Shown: piece by piece, positions 22,606-34,107 of the stretch
Position numbering within the stretch: position 1 is the stretch's first letter
How the letters are laid out: each line of letters opens with the position of its first letter
NCBI GenBank assembly: GCA_036365515.1
Contig: CM070877.1
Span: forward strand, 67,575,522-67,639,521
Reading direction: 5' to 3'
DNA from: Torymus aiolomorphi
Taxonomy: Eukaryota > Arthropoda > Insecta > Hymenoptera > Torymidae
DNA: 64,000 nt
Program-made: the position numbers and the translations under genes
Notes under the pieces: model-generated
What the model was told of the DNA's origin: nothing
Seen by the model: the letters and a program-made list of their open reading frames with translations, nothing else
Databases searched by the model: none

Positions 22606-22880
22606 CCACGCGTTTGATTCGTCGAGCAGCCAGCGGTCGGCCGTCAGTGGCATGTAGCCAGCGGCCGGGTGTCTGCAACATGCGGTACGTGCTGGAGGCC
22701 GCTATCTTGAAAAAGTACCATGCGTGTTTGAACGTGTTTGGTTACATGGGAAAACATGTTCAATTAATAAATTAATGTGTAAGAGAGGTGGGATGTAGGC
22801 TCCAACCATCACCAACATCTGTGAGGTACTCCACTTAATTAATACCCCTCAAAGTCAACCTCTCTTAAAATATCTACTGA
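22606..22880. other. Spacer before the Polinton
   Basis: No gene. The left Polinton boundary probably lies in this stretch, but no terminal inverted repeat could be matched to the right side by eye. Confidence 0.4.
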
Positions 22881-22900
22881 AAACTAACAGTCTGTGAAAC

Positions 22901-23330
22901 CTATTTCCAATCCATAAAAATGTCATCAAAGTAGAGCGTCTTCATTAATTTGACATTATGTAGAGCACATGTAGCCTCATATTTTCCATCGTGATTGGTG
23001 CATATAGTGACTTGTCTTGGTAAATTCTGAGCTGGATAACCCCATTCTTCTAAATTAATAATTTGTTGGTAACCCCACCGCTTTTGCATCCATTGTTGTA
23101 TTATTTGATTTCTCACAATAATTCTAGTAGCATCTTTGAGTGTCTCACTAATAATGGTACCGATGAGCGTATAGTCAAAAAAAAAAAACACCACATGACC
23201 ACTGTATTCCATGATAGTGACGCTCCAACCTTAGATTCTCTTCTTTATACTTATCTGTGAGACAGAGTATAGCCAGTTCCTTCAAGACGAAGTCATTCCC
23301 TAGCTATTTGAAGACTTGCATAAGCACCGC
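22901..23330 (-). pseudogene. Polinton left-end gene, nuclease-like family of unknown function
   Basis: The frame contains FVLKELAILCL, LERHYHGIQWSCG and a C-terminal IINLEEWGYPAQN...CALHNVKLMK, with a shift at an A-rich tract near 23180. Its arrangement parallels the gene at the other Polinton end (48891-49477), which has FIFKEVAIISL and NNYLGMLWSSGE at equivalent positions. The family reminds me of DEDD-type exonuclease folds (acidic residue then a KE motif), but the assignment is weak. Role in the element unknown. Confidence 0.5.
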
Positions 23331-23550
23331 ATACTCTATCTCACTGAAATCTTTTATATCCCTTTGTCTCAGGTAGATTGTGTTTATTGGATGAATATTT
23401 TTGAGGATATTCTTTCCACTTGGCAGTGGCTCTTCTCACTTTCTAAACCAGGAGGAAGTTTTACTACGTTTTGACCCATTTCACTCTCAACGTGGCAGAA
23501 GAATGAGCTTTCCATGCTCAAGGCCTCGTTTTATACACGTTCTCCCATCA

Positions 23551-24843
23551 TTAATCCCCTTTCGACCACCACGCCCACCGTGAGTCCTGTTTGGCTTCCT
23601 CGAGCCTCAGCCGCAGCAACGAGCTATGATTGGTTTCCCATCTATCCAAACAAGCTTCTTCCCTACTAACTGGATTATATTGAACAATAGGATCATGTAA
23701 AATCAAGCAGTAGACTGATGTTTCCGCTGGAAAGTTATCGTGAGCCTCAAACTCAAGACGCACATTTACAGGAGCACACTTCGTGGACTCATTCTGTTTG
23801 GAACAGTCCATAACTGTGAGGGGGATGTGATTGATAAACTCCGTCTTGTTGAGAAAAGGCTCAGGATTTTTTCAAAGTACGAAGCTTAAAAATTAACATA
23901 CATATCGTAGAGAAGAGCATGTTGGTCACGATTTATATCTAGATTTCCATGTGGATAATGCTGTGAGTGAGAAAGAGCTTAATAATCTCATATTGTAGTG
24001 ATCAAAACGACTGGCATTAGCTTCCCTCACACCCTTTCGATTAGTCTTGAAGCCAAGAATAACGAAGCGAGGCTTTTCTAACTGATTTAATGTCTTTAAC
24101 GTCCAGACATGTGTAGTAGTGTTTGGAAGTAGCGGATATTCATATAGCTCCCAAGTACGAAAACTCATGGACATAGCTCGATCTTTTCCCACATGATCTA
24201 ACAATCAAATCTTGTAAGAATCTGCTGCTACTACATAGTGCATAAACCACTCGATTCTTAATAAAAGTATTTTAAAAGTTTCAAATCTTGGGGCCTCCCC
24301 CTCTCCTACTACAGTCTGTACCACAGCACTCATGTCGTTTCGTCATCTAACAAGAGTAAGCTCATGTTTGGCGTTCACCACAATCTTACGATAATCCTCG
24401 GAAAAACCCAGAATCATACTGAGAGGAATGAGCTTCATTGTTTATTTTACACTGGGTTTCTTGCACATCGATCCAGTCAGCGTTTTCAATGACTTGGATT
24501 GAAAGAAAGCCAACGTTTTAAGACTTGCAAAGCATACATTTTTACATTTATCGATTTCAATGGCATTCAACTCATATCTGATTTCCCCGAGTAAGTGACA
24601 GATGTCATTTTTTCCGCACTTTGTATTCAGAACTGGTATGTTATCGTTTTTAAACAATTTACCACTGACAGGTAATAAGGTCCGGGACGGTGGAAGACAT
24701 AAGTCTTGATGTAGAATGGATATATGGATCTCATCACTATTGTTGAATGTTGATGCTCTGTAAGGTTGATGAGCATGAACTTCGTAGTGTACCACTGACT
24801 CATCAAAGATGACAGGCTACTGTATTTTTAGAATGTCTTCCAT
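23551..24843 (-). pseudogene. Polinton major capsid protein (double jelly-roll type), decayed
   Basis: It begins at ATG 24843 (MEDILKIQ) and has an in-frame stop at codon 9, then the conserved segments FDESVVHYEVHAHQPY and SMSFRTWELYEYPLLP (about 24180-24120) and VILGFKTNRK (about 24070). A C-terminal block, NVRLEFEAHDNFP, lies at about 23770. Several stops and frameshifts separate them. In Polintons this protein is predicted to build an icosahedral shell. Position next to the minor capsid and protease genes on the same strand supports the call. No functional product is possible. Confidence 0.7.
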
Positions 24844-25112
24844 TTCTTTGAAAACAACAAAAGATGATGCCTGTTATTTTCCACCACTTCGAACTCTTAA
24901 GCCGATTTTTCTTAGAAATTGTATGTTTAGTAGTGTTAGTGCTTTGATTGCACATTGGTGACTTATGTCTGGAAAGTTTACTTCACTACTTATATACTCT
25001 TTGCATGACTTACTATTATACACAATACCCATTTTATTTCAACTGCTTCGTGTATAATCTAACAGTGATAATTTCTCCTAGAAAGTTAACCAAAAATTGT
25101 CTTGATACGTAT
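24844..25112. other. Polinton intergenic spacer
   Basis: AT-rich gap between the two capsid genes; nothing else recognised. Confidence 0.45.
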
Positions 25113-25760
25113 TTACAAATGATGATTTATTATACGTGATTGATTTATTATACGTATTTGTAAATGATTTATACACTTAACTGTAACTGTTAGGTAAATA
25201 ACCTGTGAGGGAACCTCAACAATCTTATATCCCGATGGTGCAGTAGGAAAGAACTCATGAATTATATGCACGCGTTGCCCGTTTATATAGGCTTCTGAGA
25301 TGATGTTACCCTCGATTCTCAAAGCATTGATTTTCAAAATGGCCACTGGTTGATCCGAGTTATGAGTTAGGTTAGATTCAAGCATACGTGGATTGAAACA
25401 CAGCAGACGATCGATAGAATCTTCAGGCCTACAATTAATTTGCTGACTGCACTTGATAGAGCCGCGAAGAGTGTTGATGTTTGGTTTAAGAGTAATGGTT
25501 ATATTTTCTTTAGCTAGCTTTTTGTTAAGACGTTTATCAATATCCTCAATCTCATAACTCCCAACGGGTATGTTAATTATCTTTTCACCAAAATAAAACT
25601 TATTATAACTTTTACCTATGTTGGGTATAGAATTGAAAATAAGAAACTCTACCAAACCTAGAACGTGATTTTTATCAGTTGAGAATTCTATAGTTGGAAA
25701 GTAGTGTGCTTCTAAAATGGAAAAAGTACCCGAAAGGGTAAGTGTAAGTGATTGCGCCTT
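25113..25760 (-). pseudogene. Polinton minor capsid (penton-like) protein
   Basis: A long open stretch (25655-25113) preceded by about 35 further in-frame codons. Conserved features are FNSIPNI, NIPVGSYEIEDIDKRL and a later GYKIVEVPSQVIYL with AYINGQRVHIIHEF. I associate this pattern with the smaller jelly-roll capsid protein of insect Polintons. The end runs into repeated noncoding DNA, so the C-terminus is probably altered. Less decayed than the neighbouring major capsid gene. Confidence 0.6.
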
Positions 25761-25797
25761 TATAACTTTTCAAATACATATGAATTTTATAAATTTT

Positions 25798-26150
25798 CTA
25801 CTCCTTATATAGCCTCAGATTTTTTAATAATGTCAATAATTGTAAACAAAAATATCTCTCATGATTGTATTGAACTTCATCTACATCGAGATACATCACC
25901 AAGTCCAATGGTAGCTGTAGATCACGAAAACTGTCAAAGAATACAACACTATTTCCTCTTGTACTATAGGCTACCCAATGGGTTCCAGAACCACTCGCAT
26001 CGTCTAGATTAACGATAGCAGATTCACTATATCTTGGTCCTCCACTAGGTAAAGTATTACACATAAAAACACCACAGAAATATAGAATTTTCAAGATCTT
26101 TGCGTACTTGAGTAAATCTTGATCTGTAAGAACTCTTCTAGGTAAAATTA
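25798..26150 (-). pseudogene. Polinton adenain-like cysteine protease
   Basis: The frame shows FMCNTLPSGGPRYSESAIVN, then GSGTHWVAY with the catalytic His, and VVFFDSF with the acidic residue. Related adenovirus-type proteases carry the catalytic Cys about 50 residues later in an NCGHxCL context. Here the frame jumps from NHERY directly to FCLQLL, so about ten residues including that Cys are missing. It would process capsid proteins at assembly. The upstream part (26150-26095) is in a shifted frame. Confidence 0.72.
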
Positions 26151-26189
26151 CGTGCGAGAAATTTTCTTTTATTAATCACTTTCCTTTCC

Positions 26190-26660
26190 AAGGTTTGAGG
26201 TAGAGACGGAAGCCCTGCTAGTTTAGTTTGAGATATAAATCTTTACCCATTACGATGGATTCCATAGTTTTATTGTGCCTATGACTCTCTTCGAACTGTT
26301 GTTTAGCAGCTTTAGAATCTTTGACATCGTTTGCTTTACCAGCAGCTCCACCTGCAAGAGCACCAACGGCATTTAATCCTGGAAACAGTGGTATGATACC
26401 ACCCGTTTTGGAATAGGTAAGACTCCAGGAATTTGAATGTTCTCCTTACCACCAACTTTTTTTACCACTTCTCTCGCTCGGTACAAAGCTCTTCCAATAA
26501 CGCTATTGCTACATTTACCTTTTGTTGCTAATTTACGAGTAGTTCGAATTACACTACTTAGCGTAGCCTTGCGTAGCCTTTTTCTTTCGCTTTAAATCCA
26601 TACCGAATTTAGATTTTAACTTCATCAAGTTAGTTACATCGTATGCTCATATACCTGAAC
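26190..26660 (-). pseudogene. Polinton minor structural protein with Gly/Ala-rich segment
   Basis: Minus-strand segments in two frames read a basic N-terminal part (SVIGRALYRAREVVKKVGGK), then GLNAVGALAGGAAGKAND and KQQFEESHRHNKTMES. The glycine/alanine-rich amphipathic stretch next to a protease gene resembles membrane-active minor core proteins of adenovirus-like assemblies; that function is inference. Frameshifts break it. Confidence 0.5.
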
Positions 26661-26804
26661 ATCTTGTAAGAGATAATGTTAATGCTGACCATGTAAACAC
26701 CGACATGACTTATACCCAATTCTAAGACATATTTTCCAATTGTTGGAGAGATGCTAGTCATGGAATTCTTACCATTAATAAGGGCTGAAGCATTGATAAT
26801 GTTC

Positions 26805-27130
26805 TAACTCAACTGTTGATTTTATTTTACTTTGCAACTATATTTATAGCAAACAGTCAAAATCCTTTCGATATCTACCGTTATCATATTTATGTTAGAT
26901 GGCGTCTCGTGCTTGCATGGGCTGCCTTAATATATTTTTCTCTCTCTGGAAATCAGCCACCATTGTGTTAATGTTGTAACTGGACTGTTGATTTTATTTT
27001 ACTTTGCATCTATATTTATAGCAAAACAGTCAAAATCCTTTCGATATCTACCGTTAACACAATTATGGCTGATTTCCAGAGAGAGAAAAATATTAAGGCA
27101 GCTCGTGCAAGCACGAGACACCATCAACCA
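26805..27130. promoter_or_regulatory. Duplicated promoter and inverted 5' gene end in Polinton
   Basis: A roughly 77-bp block (CTGTTGATTTTATTTTACTT...CGATATCTACCGTTA) occurs twice in direct orientation (about 26810-26885 and 26982-27057). Between them, 26897-26970 is the reverse complement of 27053-27125, the start of the plus-strand gene. The block includes a TATA-like CTATATTTATAG. It lies where leftward and rightward Polinton genes diverge. Confidence 0.6.
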
Positions 27131-27700
27131 TAAATATAGATTGTTAAAATTTGGTAATGAGAATGTAGAAAAGATGCTTCACAAAACTTTCAAATCAATA
27201 GTCGATCCTCTTGAAAAACTTGTAATTGAGACAAAGAAAGACCATCCAACAAAGTTGACTCCAGAACTTCCCGATGTTAATGAACAAAGCAAAGATTTCT
27301 ATGACACTCCAGCGAGGATAATGAAGGAGTCTTTGAAACTGCTGCTCGTCAGGATGAAGATAAAACATTACAAGATGAGAGTTTGAACACTAGCGATAGT
27401 GAGGATGGATGTATTCAATTATTTGAGTTTAAATCAGAAGATTTAGATCGGCTTTATGGGATACGTAACAATAATGATAGTTATTCTATTGGGAATTCAT
27501 TGCTTACTTTTGATAACAATAATGTGTGAGTGGATGAAGCATCTTTTCTTAGAACTAAAGGTCTCGTGTAGTTACTTATTAGGAAGAATCCCAATTCAGA
27601 ATATGTAAAGAAAGCAGATTTGAATAACTATCACAAATTTTTGGAAATATCAATTACAATGAGACTCACTCGATAATAGAAGATCTACGTGAAGGAGGCT
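27065..27700 (+). pseudogene. Polinton gene of unknown function (MADFQREK family)
   Basis: ATG at 27065 opens MADFQREKNIKAARAS. A frame change is followed by YRLLKFGNENVEKMLHKTF, an acidic segment, then SEDLDRLYGIRNNNDSYSIG and KNPNSEYVKKADLNNYHKF. I have a general memory of this arrangement in hymenopteran Polinton-like loci but no function. Stops at about 27527 and 27570 and at least two frame changes make it a pseudogene. Its promoter region is duplicated. Confidence 0.5.
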
Positions 27701-27747
27701 ATATATACTGAGACACTTTAATAGTTCAGCATTATTATCATAGTGAG

Positions 27748-28017
27748 TGTCGATGTATTTGGACATAAACTAAATCGTGCCAAAAGAGATTGTGCAATGT
27801 TGGGATTGCTCAACATTCGAGTAATGCAGTTAACTTAGATTCTGTAAAGCACATAGTTGAAACAGAAGTACTACGGGTATTGGAAGCCATCTCTCATCTG
27901 CGAAGTAATATCAACGACTTAGACATAATAGTGGAAAATCACAGAGATGAAATTGATACTGAATTTAGCAAAATCAAGGATGAAATTAAGACTATAAAAG
28001 AAGCTCTCCAGCTCTAA
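27748..28017 (+). pseudogene. Polinton coiled-coil protein (SVDVFG family)
   Basis: It starts with SVDVFGHKLNRA, shifts frame, then is open from about 27795 with NAVNLDSVKHIVETEVLRVL and a heptad-like helical end (DLDIIVENHRDEIDTEFSKI). The coiled coil and position just before integrase suggest a structural or fibre-like protein, which is speculation. The region between the two blocks is shortened. Confidence 0.5.
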
Positions 28018-28039
28018 ATGCACATGAAAGTGTGAAGTA

Positions 28040-28270
28040 GAGCATGAAAGATTGGTTGAGGAACTTCACAAATCTGCTCGAAGAAATTATCCACGCAGAA
28101 AGTATGATGTACAAGGTTTGGATGAGACCTGGAAAGCTGATCTCGTAGAGATGCAACCATACTCACGAGAGAATAAAGATTACAAATACCTGCTCACAGT
28201 CGTAGATTTTATAACGGAAGCTTATATAAGGTACATCGGGACTACACACTATATATTTCTATGTAAATAA
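28040..28270 (+). pseudogene. Polinton integrase, N-terminal half
   Basis: It reads ERLVEELHKSARRNYPRR then LDETWKADLVEMQPYSREN and YKYLLTVVDF. The Asp in KADLVEM is the first catalytic residue of the retroviral-type DDE core. The frame fades near 28250 and gypsy-2 begins at 28277. The remaining core, with the second Asp and the Glu, lies 15 kb away at 43.6 kb. Polinton integrase inserts the element into the host genome. Confidence 0.82.
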
Positions 28271-28276
28271 AGTATA

Positions 28277-28741
28277 TGTAACGAGTCTGTAGTTCAGAGT
28301 TAGGCGAAGGGTGAGCAAAATCGTGTCCGTCGGTGAGTGAAAATTCACAAGTAATAAGATCGCTTTTGCTCGGCGTTGAGGTCAGCCGCCATTTATTGGC
28401 TTTGCAAGATGCCATCGATCCTGGACGCAGGATGATTTTGGGCCGACACTCCATACCCGCATCGGTCAGCTAAACCTATGCTGCACCAAGCGATGACCTC
28501 TGCGAAAGGTACGACACGACTCGCGAGAATGCTGAACGGATTGATACACTTTGACACGACGATTATGATAATTGACTATATATTAATTGACGATATATGT
28601 TAATTGACTTTTGTATAAGTGTTCGTACGACGTCGATTGAATATATTATATCTCGATATCCAAATTCCTGGTAATAAATTATACAAGTTATACTGAAACC
28701 TTTAATGTATTTGATAACCAAAAACACATGAACCTCTTACA
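28277..28741 (+). repeat. gypsy-2 5' LTR
   Basis: 465 bp from TGTAACGAGTC to CCTCTTACA, directly followed by AA and the primer-binding site. No second copy in the window. Confidence 0.82.
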
Positions 28742-28743
28742 AA

Positions 28744-28760
28744 TGGCGCTCAACTAGGGG
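28744..28760 (+). promoter_or_regulatory. gypsy-2 primer-binding site
   Basis: TGGCGCTCAACTAGGGG two bases after the LTR. The first 14 bases equal the gypsy-1 site. Confidence 0.8.
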
Positions 28761-28852
28761 CAAAGATATAATACATTCGTGGTCGTACAATCATAACTAG
28801 AAAGATTAAAATCGAATAAATACAAAAATATAATTTCATTGCTACATCCAAA

Positions 28853-29745
28853 ATGCCGTCAAAACGCACGCCAGCGTCGCCGCAACAAGAACCACCGACG
28901 AGACAACCAGACCTGGATGAATTAAGAAAGGAACTTGAGCGGTTGCCCGCAGCGTAGAATGCCACGCGGTAAGAAAACGATGTGCTACGCAACGAATTGC
29001 AGAGAATAATGGGCGAAAATCACCAACTCCAAAGAGCACAGAACAATGGTGAGATTGCGAACAATAATGGTAACTGCGTAGACGTGAATAATGGCAATAA
29101 TAGTAATGCCCAAAATAAGGGCCGCGTGAAGTTTTAGAGATTCACAAGCAAATAAATAAAATATACTCGCGGTTTTATTGCAACGAGTTTAATTACTACA
29201 AGTGTTCCAATGCCAACGTTCGGTGAAGAAAATGATAACCCCCCAGAATTCTTAGAAAAAGTCGAAAAGTATTTTAAACGTAATGGAATAATTGATGAGG
29301 AACAAAAACTTATAGTGATTGAACATGCGTTGATCGGAAGAGCGCGTACTTGGATTAACACTCAACCTATTCCATTCAGATGATATAATAATTTTGCGGA
29401 AGTTTCCTTAGTAAATTTTAATGTAATGAGACCAGAATGAAAGCCAAAGACGAGTGGTAAAGTCGAAAATTTAGAAGCTTGGATGGCTCGCTACAAAATT
29501 ACTTTTCGCAGCAGGAACGGGCAGCGCGGTTTGTCGCTCCGACAACGGAGATCCATGAAGTGAATTTTACGATAATCAATCAGCTTCCTACGAGAGTGCA
29601 AGAAATTTTGACTACCGTTGATTATGCAAACACAGATAAAATTTTGCAAACTCTAGCCCGACTCGATTCTTCTCCTCGTGAACAGTCTTATGAAAGTCGT
29701 TTCAAAACCCTATGTGAAAAATTATATCCTGTTGCGATTCATTAG
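28853..29745 (+). pseudogene. gypsy-2 Gag, decayed
   Basis: ATG at 28853 opens a coiled-coil N-terminus (LDELRKELERLPAA), with stops at the next residues. Recognisable Gag blocks follow: SVPMPTFGEENDNPPEFLEK, GRARTWINTQPIPF, and an open final block at 29479-29745 (LQNYFSQQERAARFVAPT). Order and wording match gypsy-1 Gag. At least five stops or shifts. The protease region that should follow is deleted. Confidence 0.85.
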
Positions 29746-31865
29746 AGAAACGCAGTGTCTCGTGAAGTAAATTGGATGTTGGCATTGGAGATAATTGAGT
29801 GATCCGCGAGCGAGTTCTATAATCCGTTGCGAATAGTGACTAAAAACAGTGGGGACGTGCGTCTCTGTTTGGACGCCCGATCCATAAATCGGATAATCAT
29901 GTCGGACAATGAATGCCCACCGCGTATGGAAGATATACTGCAAGAGTTTGAGGGGGTGACTTACCTGTCTACCACGGACTGAGTAGGTATTGGCAAGTAC
30001 CCTTTTCCAAGGAATCGCGTAAATATGTTGCTTTTCTATACGAGGGTACACTCTACCAGTTCACCAGAATTCCGTTTGAACTCAAGAATTCCGCGGCAGG
30101 TTTTATTGGAGCATTAAGCTTAGCTCTTGGCCAAGAATTACTGGAAGTGATTGAGTTGTACATCGGTGATGTTATTATCGCGACAAGGTCTTTTGACGAG
30201 CACCTCAATATCTTGCAATATCTGTTTGAAATGTTAAGCAACGTCAACATGACTTTAAGCCTGGAAAAATCACTCTTTTTTCGCAAAGAAATGCCATTCT
30301 TAGGAGATATTATTTCGCGAGAAGGAATTAGGCCGGATCCCAACAAAAATTTGCGGTGATAGAAACTTTCCCAGCTCCGATGGATATAAAGCAATTGCAA
30401 TCATTTTTGGACATGTGCGGCTTCTATAGGAGGTTTACGGTGCGATAAGCCAACTATCTAAATCCATTCCGGGATATCCTAAGGGCAAATACCGAGTGGC
30501 GATGGACAGACTCTCACGAGAGGGCATTTAACGCAATCAAACGACAATTGTTTCATATCGTTGCTTTACGACACTACCTTCCCGGAACGCGTTTTAGGCT
30601 ACAGATAGATGCTAGTGATGTAGGGATAAACGGCGCGTTATATGAAATTGACGAAGATGGGGATGCGCGTATCGTGTCCCTAGTGAGTCGCATTTTAACG
30701 CTATGTGAGCAGCCTTATACTGTCACTGAAAAAGAGCTGGTAGCGATAATATATTCGGTACTTAAATTTCGCACATATCTCTGAGGAGCGGAATTTGACA
30801 TTCTGACGGATCATAAGGCGTTGACATTTTTAATGTCTACTCCATTTACCACGGCGCGTTTGACTCGGTGGTCGTTAGCATTGCAGGAGTTTCCTTTTAA
30901 AATAGAACACTGTACAGTGATCGACAACACGGTGGCAGACTTCTTCAGTCGTAATTTTCCGCGAGAGAACATTCACGAAAACTCGGACCACTATCTGTTA
31001 TGGAATATCGCCAATTCGATTCCGTGTACGGGTAACCTTCATTGTATATACGTAGATAAACCTATTATTTGTCAGCTGAATATGCGATCGGAGTTGCTTG
31101 ACCAATTGAAAAATCTTAGTAAATTACAAAATGCTGATGTCAAAATTCAAAAGGTGCAAGAAAATCCAAGCTTACACGTGAAAGTTGAAAATGAAGTACT
31201 GCATTGGAAAACAAATTATGATAATAGATGGAAATTAATGGTACCTGCAGTTTTGATTTTAACATTATTAACTTCAATTCACGAGCAGCTTGAGCACGCG
31301 GGCGGGAATAAGATGCTTTATTACATATCTCAATTTTTTGGAAGCGCCATATGCGGGAAGACGTTAAATGCTTTATGCGTTCGTGTGACGTATGTCAGCG
31401 TCTTAAGTATTTAAATTTTCGTATGGAGGGAGCATACAAATTTTTACGTTCAGATAGTCTGAATGACTTAGCCTCGCTAGACTTTTTTGGGCCGCTGCCG
31501 ACGTCGACGGGGGGAGTAAAATATTTATCAGTAATTCAGGATGTTCTTTTTCTAAACACGTAAAGCTTTACCCTATCAAGCGCGCGACGACCCAAATATG
31601 TCTGAAAAAGTTACGGGAGAGCTATTTTTCTACTATAGGTAAGCCGTACCGGGTGTTGTTCGACCATGACACGCAATTTACCTCACCATGCTGGAAGAAG
31701 CAATTAAAAGCTAAGGGAGTACAGGCACTGTTTTCGTCTATAAGGCACCCGCAGTCAAACCCTGTTGAGAGAACGATGAGGGAAACCGGGACCCTGTTTA
31801 GGACGTTCTGTTCGCACATGCATACAAAATGGGCGAGACACGTATCACTCTTAGAGGATTGTTTA
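29746..31865 (+). pseudogene. gypsy-2 pol (RT, RNase H, integrase), first part
   Basis: It joins RT just after Gag with protease and the RT start missing. Readable motifs are VRLCLDARSIN, TYLSTTD, RIPFELKN, then LYIGDVIIA where gypsy-1 has FIDD, so the first catalytic Asp of that pair is Gly. RNase H motifs QIDASDVGING, TEKELVAIIYS and LTDHKALTFL and integrase motifs CDVCQRLKYL, LDFFGPLPT, LFDHDTQFTS and NPVERTMRE follow. Multiple stops (for example 30447 and 30782) and frameshifts. Coding is cut at LLEDC by the non-LTR insertion at 31866. Confidence 0.9.
31852..31865. repeat. Target-site duplication of the I/LOA-type element (left)
   Basis: TAGAGGATTGTTTA, identical to 42993-43006. It is part of the gypsy-2 integrase gene. 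Confidence 0.92.
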
Positions 31866-31890
31866 TAGTCATAGTCATAGTAGTAGCGGG
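31866..31890 (-). repeat. Repetitive 3' tail of the non-LTR element
   Basis: On the minus strand the element ends in ACTATGACTATGACTA-like short repeats instead of poly(A). Confidence 0.75.
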
Positions 31891-32110
31891 GACGGTCAGC
31901 GGCCCCTTTCGGGGACTTGCCTTCCTAGCACTCAGGGCGAGGCCCATTGTGCTATACCCCTGGTTAATCACCCACTACCCACCCTTGCCTTGATCAGTAC
32001 GATTGCTTTGCATATCGATGCCAGATCAAGCTCCCTAAGATCGTGTGGTTCCAGGAAGAAGAGTCCCCAAATCCTCCGTCTGATTGCTACCATCACTGGA
32101 CAGCGTCCAC

Positions 32111-33763
32111 TCAATACAGAGTGACCCTGTTCACGGAGGATAGCCTATCTAATGCTACCCTGCAGCCCCACGCCTCTTCCGAGCGAAACTCTGCAGCTCC
32201 CACCACTCGAAGTGCCGCTTGGCCATTCGAGCAGATGGTGATCCGCTTCCCCTCTAACCCGTTCGAGGTCATTATTTCTGCGCATTCTCTTATTGCTCTT
32301 ACCTCTGCCTCAAAAACGGTGGCATGCGAGTCTAGCCAAAGAACAAGCTCATTCGTGCTTCCCTTTAGTGATGCCGCCACCCCTGCACCTACCTCACTCT
32401 TACAGCCATCTGTGTACCAGACCAGGTCCTTCTGGTTGCTGACATCCTCTATACAGTCTCCCCTTACAGGAATGGTCACCTCAAAGTTCCTGCCAAAAGC
32501 AAACTTTTTAGGTGACCTATCCCTACCAAACGTTATCAGATCCTTTCCCACTACATCCACCAGCTCCCCGTCCCAATGCTACCATCTTCTCAGGTCACTT
32601 AGGACTCGTGTTTCTGCTCTACAGGCCTCCGCCTTGACCACCAGACTCAAAGGCGGAATACCAAGCAACCTCTCCTTGGGTCTCAGGGGTACTGAAGCAC
32701 GTGTTCCCATGATTCCCCTGAGCATCAGGTTCTGGATCGAGTCCATTACCCTAGTTCCGCCCTTTCGCTCATACCTAACTGCCCAGGCTATAGCTCCATG
32801 AAGCAATCTGGGGCGCAGCACAGCGGTAAAGAGCCACAGGATCATGTGCGGCCTGAGGCCCCACGTGAAGCCAAAGATACTCCTATATGCCCAGTAGGAC
32901 GCTATGAACCTCCTTTTAACCGCTCCCAGGTGCTCCGCCTAATTTAGTTTTGAGTCAAAAATGACTCCCAAATACTTCGCCTGTTATAAGATCGACAAGC
33001 TCTCCAAAAACAACCGAATTTCCCCTAGCGGCTTTACTTTATACCTACTCGTGAAGTTGACTAGCACCGACTTTGCAGGGTTAACAGCGAGACCCACCTC
33101 CCAGCATCAGTCCTCCACTATTGAGAGAGCTTGCCGCATAAGCTCCACCAATACCGTTTCGTCATCTGCCGTGACCAACAATAGCAGATCATCCGCATAG
33201 ACTTGAGTATAAAAACCCGCCTCATTTAACTTTCGTAAGAGTTCGTCCAGGGCCAGAGTCCAGAAGATCGGAGAAAGGACCCCCCTTGCGGACATCCCTT
33301 ACTCACGTATCCTTCCGCCTCTTTGGTCTCCCACCCTGCAATGACTCTTCACCATCGCAATAGTGCTCGTATCCATCTCTCAATGCCACGGGATACACCA
33401 TGAACCCTTGCACCCTTGCAAATGCATTCCACGGTTGTGAAGTTAAATGCTCCCTCCACGTCCAAGAAAGCTGCCAGGACCATTCCCCTATTCCTAATTC
33501 CTCTGCTTATGCGCTCCGTCGCTCCGCGCAGAGCAGAGTTCACCGACTTATCCACTTGATACGCGTGCTGCGTGGTTTGTAGTGGCCTTTCCACCAGTGG
33601 TCCGTCTCTAATGAAACGGTCTACCATTCTTTCCAGTGTTTTCAAGACAAAGGACGTAAGACTGATAGGTCGATAATCCTTTGCCACCTCGTGTGTATGC
33701 CTTCCCGGTTTGGGTAGGAACACTACGCGTGCCACCCTCCACGAAGCGGGAGTGTGGCTCCAC
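32111..33763 (-). pseudogene. Non-LTR ORF2, 3' part: RT palm/thumb and RNase H
   Basis: In coding direction: RT blocks ARVVFLPKPGR and YRPISLTSFVLKTLERM, the AFLDVEGAFNF catalytic Asp motif (about 33470), GVLSPIFWTLALDELL and YADDLLLL (about 33200), a long thumb/linker (GTRASVPLRPKERLLGIPPL), then RNase H with WYTDGCKSEVGAG and ATVFEAEVRAIRE. The third RNase H acidic site reads CSNGQAAL where SDSQAAL is usual. Frameshifts lie near 33290 and between the thumb and RNase H. It would reverse-transcribe the element RNA at the nicked target. Confidence 0.87.
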
Positions 33764-33766
33764 TTA
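33764..33766. repeat. TTA target-site duplication (left)
   Basis: TTA here and at 39608-39610 flank the DNA transposon. Removing the transposon and one TTA makes the ORF2 frame continuous. Confidence 0.85.
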
Positions 33767-33918
33767 CAAGTAACCCTACGGAAGTGTCACTCACCGATTT
33801 TCCTGAGCCTTTGCACACGGTTTTTATACCGAAAAATATGAGACACCTTTATGTTTTTAGGTGCCCATAAAGAGTTTTAAGGTTGTAGATAGCCAATTGT
33901 GAATTTTTATATACAAGG
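33767..33918 (+). repeat. Left terminal inverted repeat
   Basis: Pairs with 39460-39607. It includes CTACGGAAGTGTCACTCACC and GAAAAATATGAGACAC. Confidence 0.9.
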
Positions 33919-34107
33919 CAGGCCTATTAAATCTATTCACGCAAATTGCTTCAAAGGCATGGTTCAAAGGTGAAATCTGCCTTTCACCAAAGTTGAACGG
34001 TTCAAGAAGGACAATCTGAAAATGATCTGCAATTTGACCGAAAAACAATTTTCAAGGATATTTGAAGATCAAAATCTGACATTTTAAATAGGATCCCCTT
34101 TTTTATC

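Noticed and set aside
32043..32801. A 252-codon plus-strand ORF
   Set aside because: It is the antisense shadow of the non-LTR ORF2 (RNase H and thumb) and has no recognisable domain.
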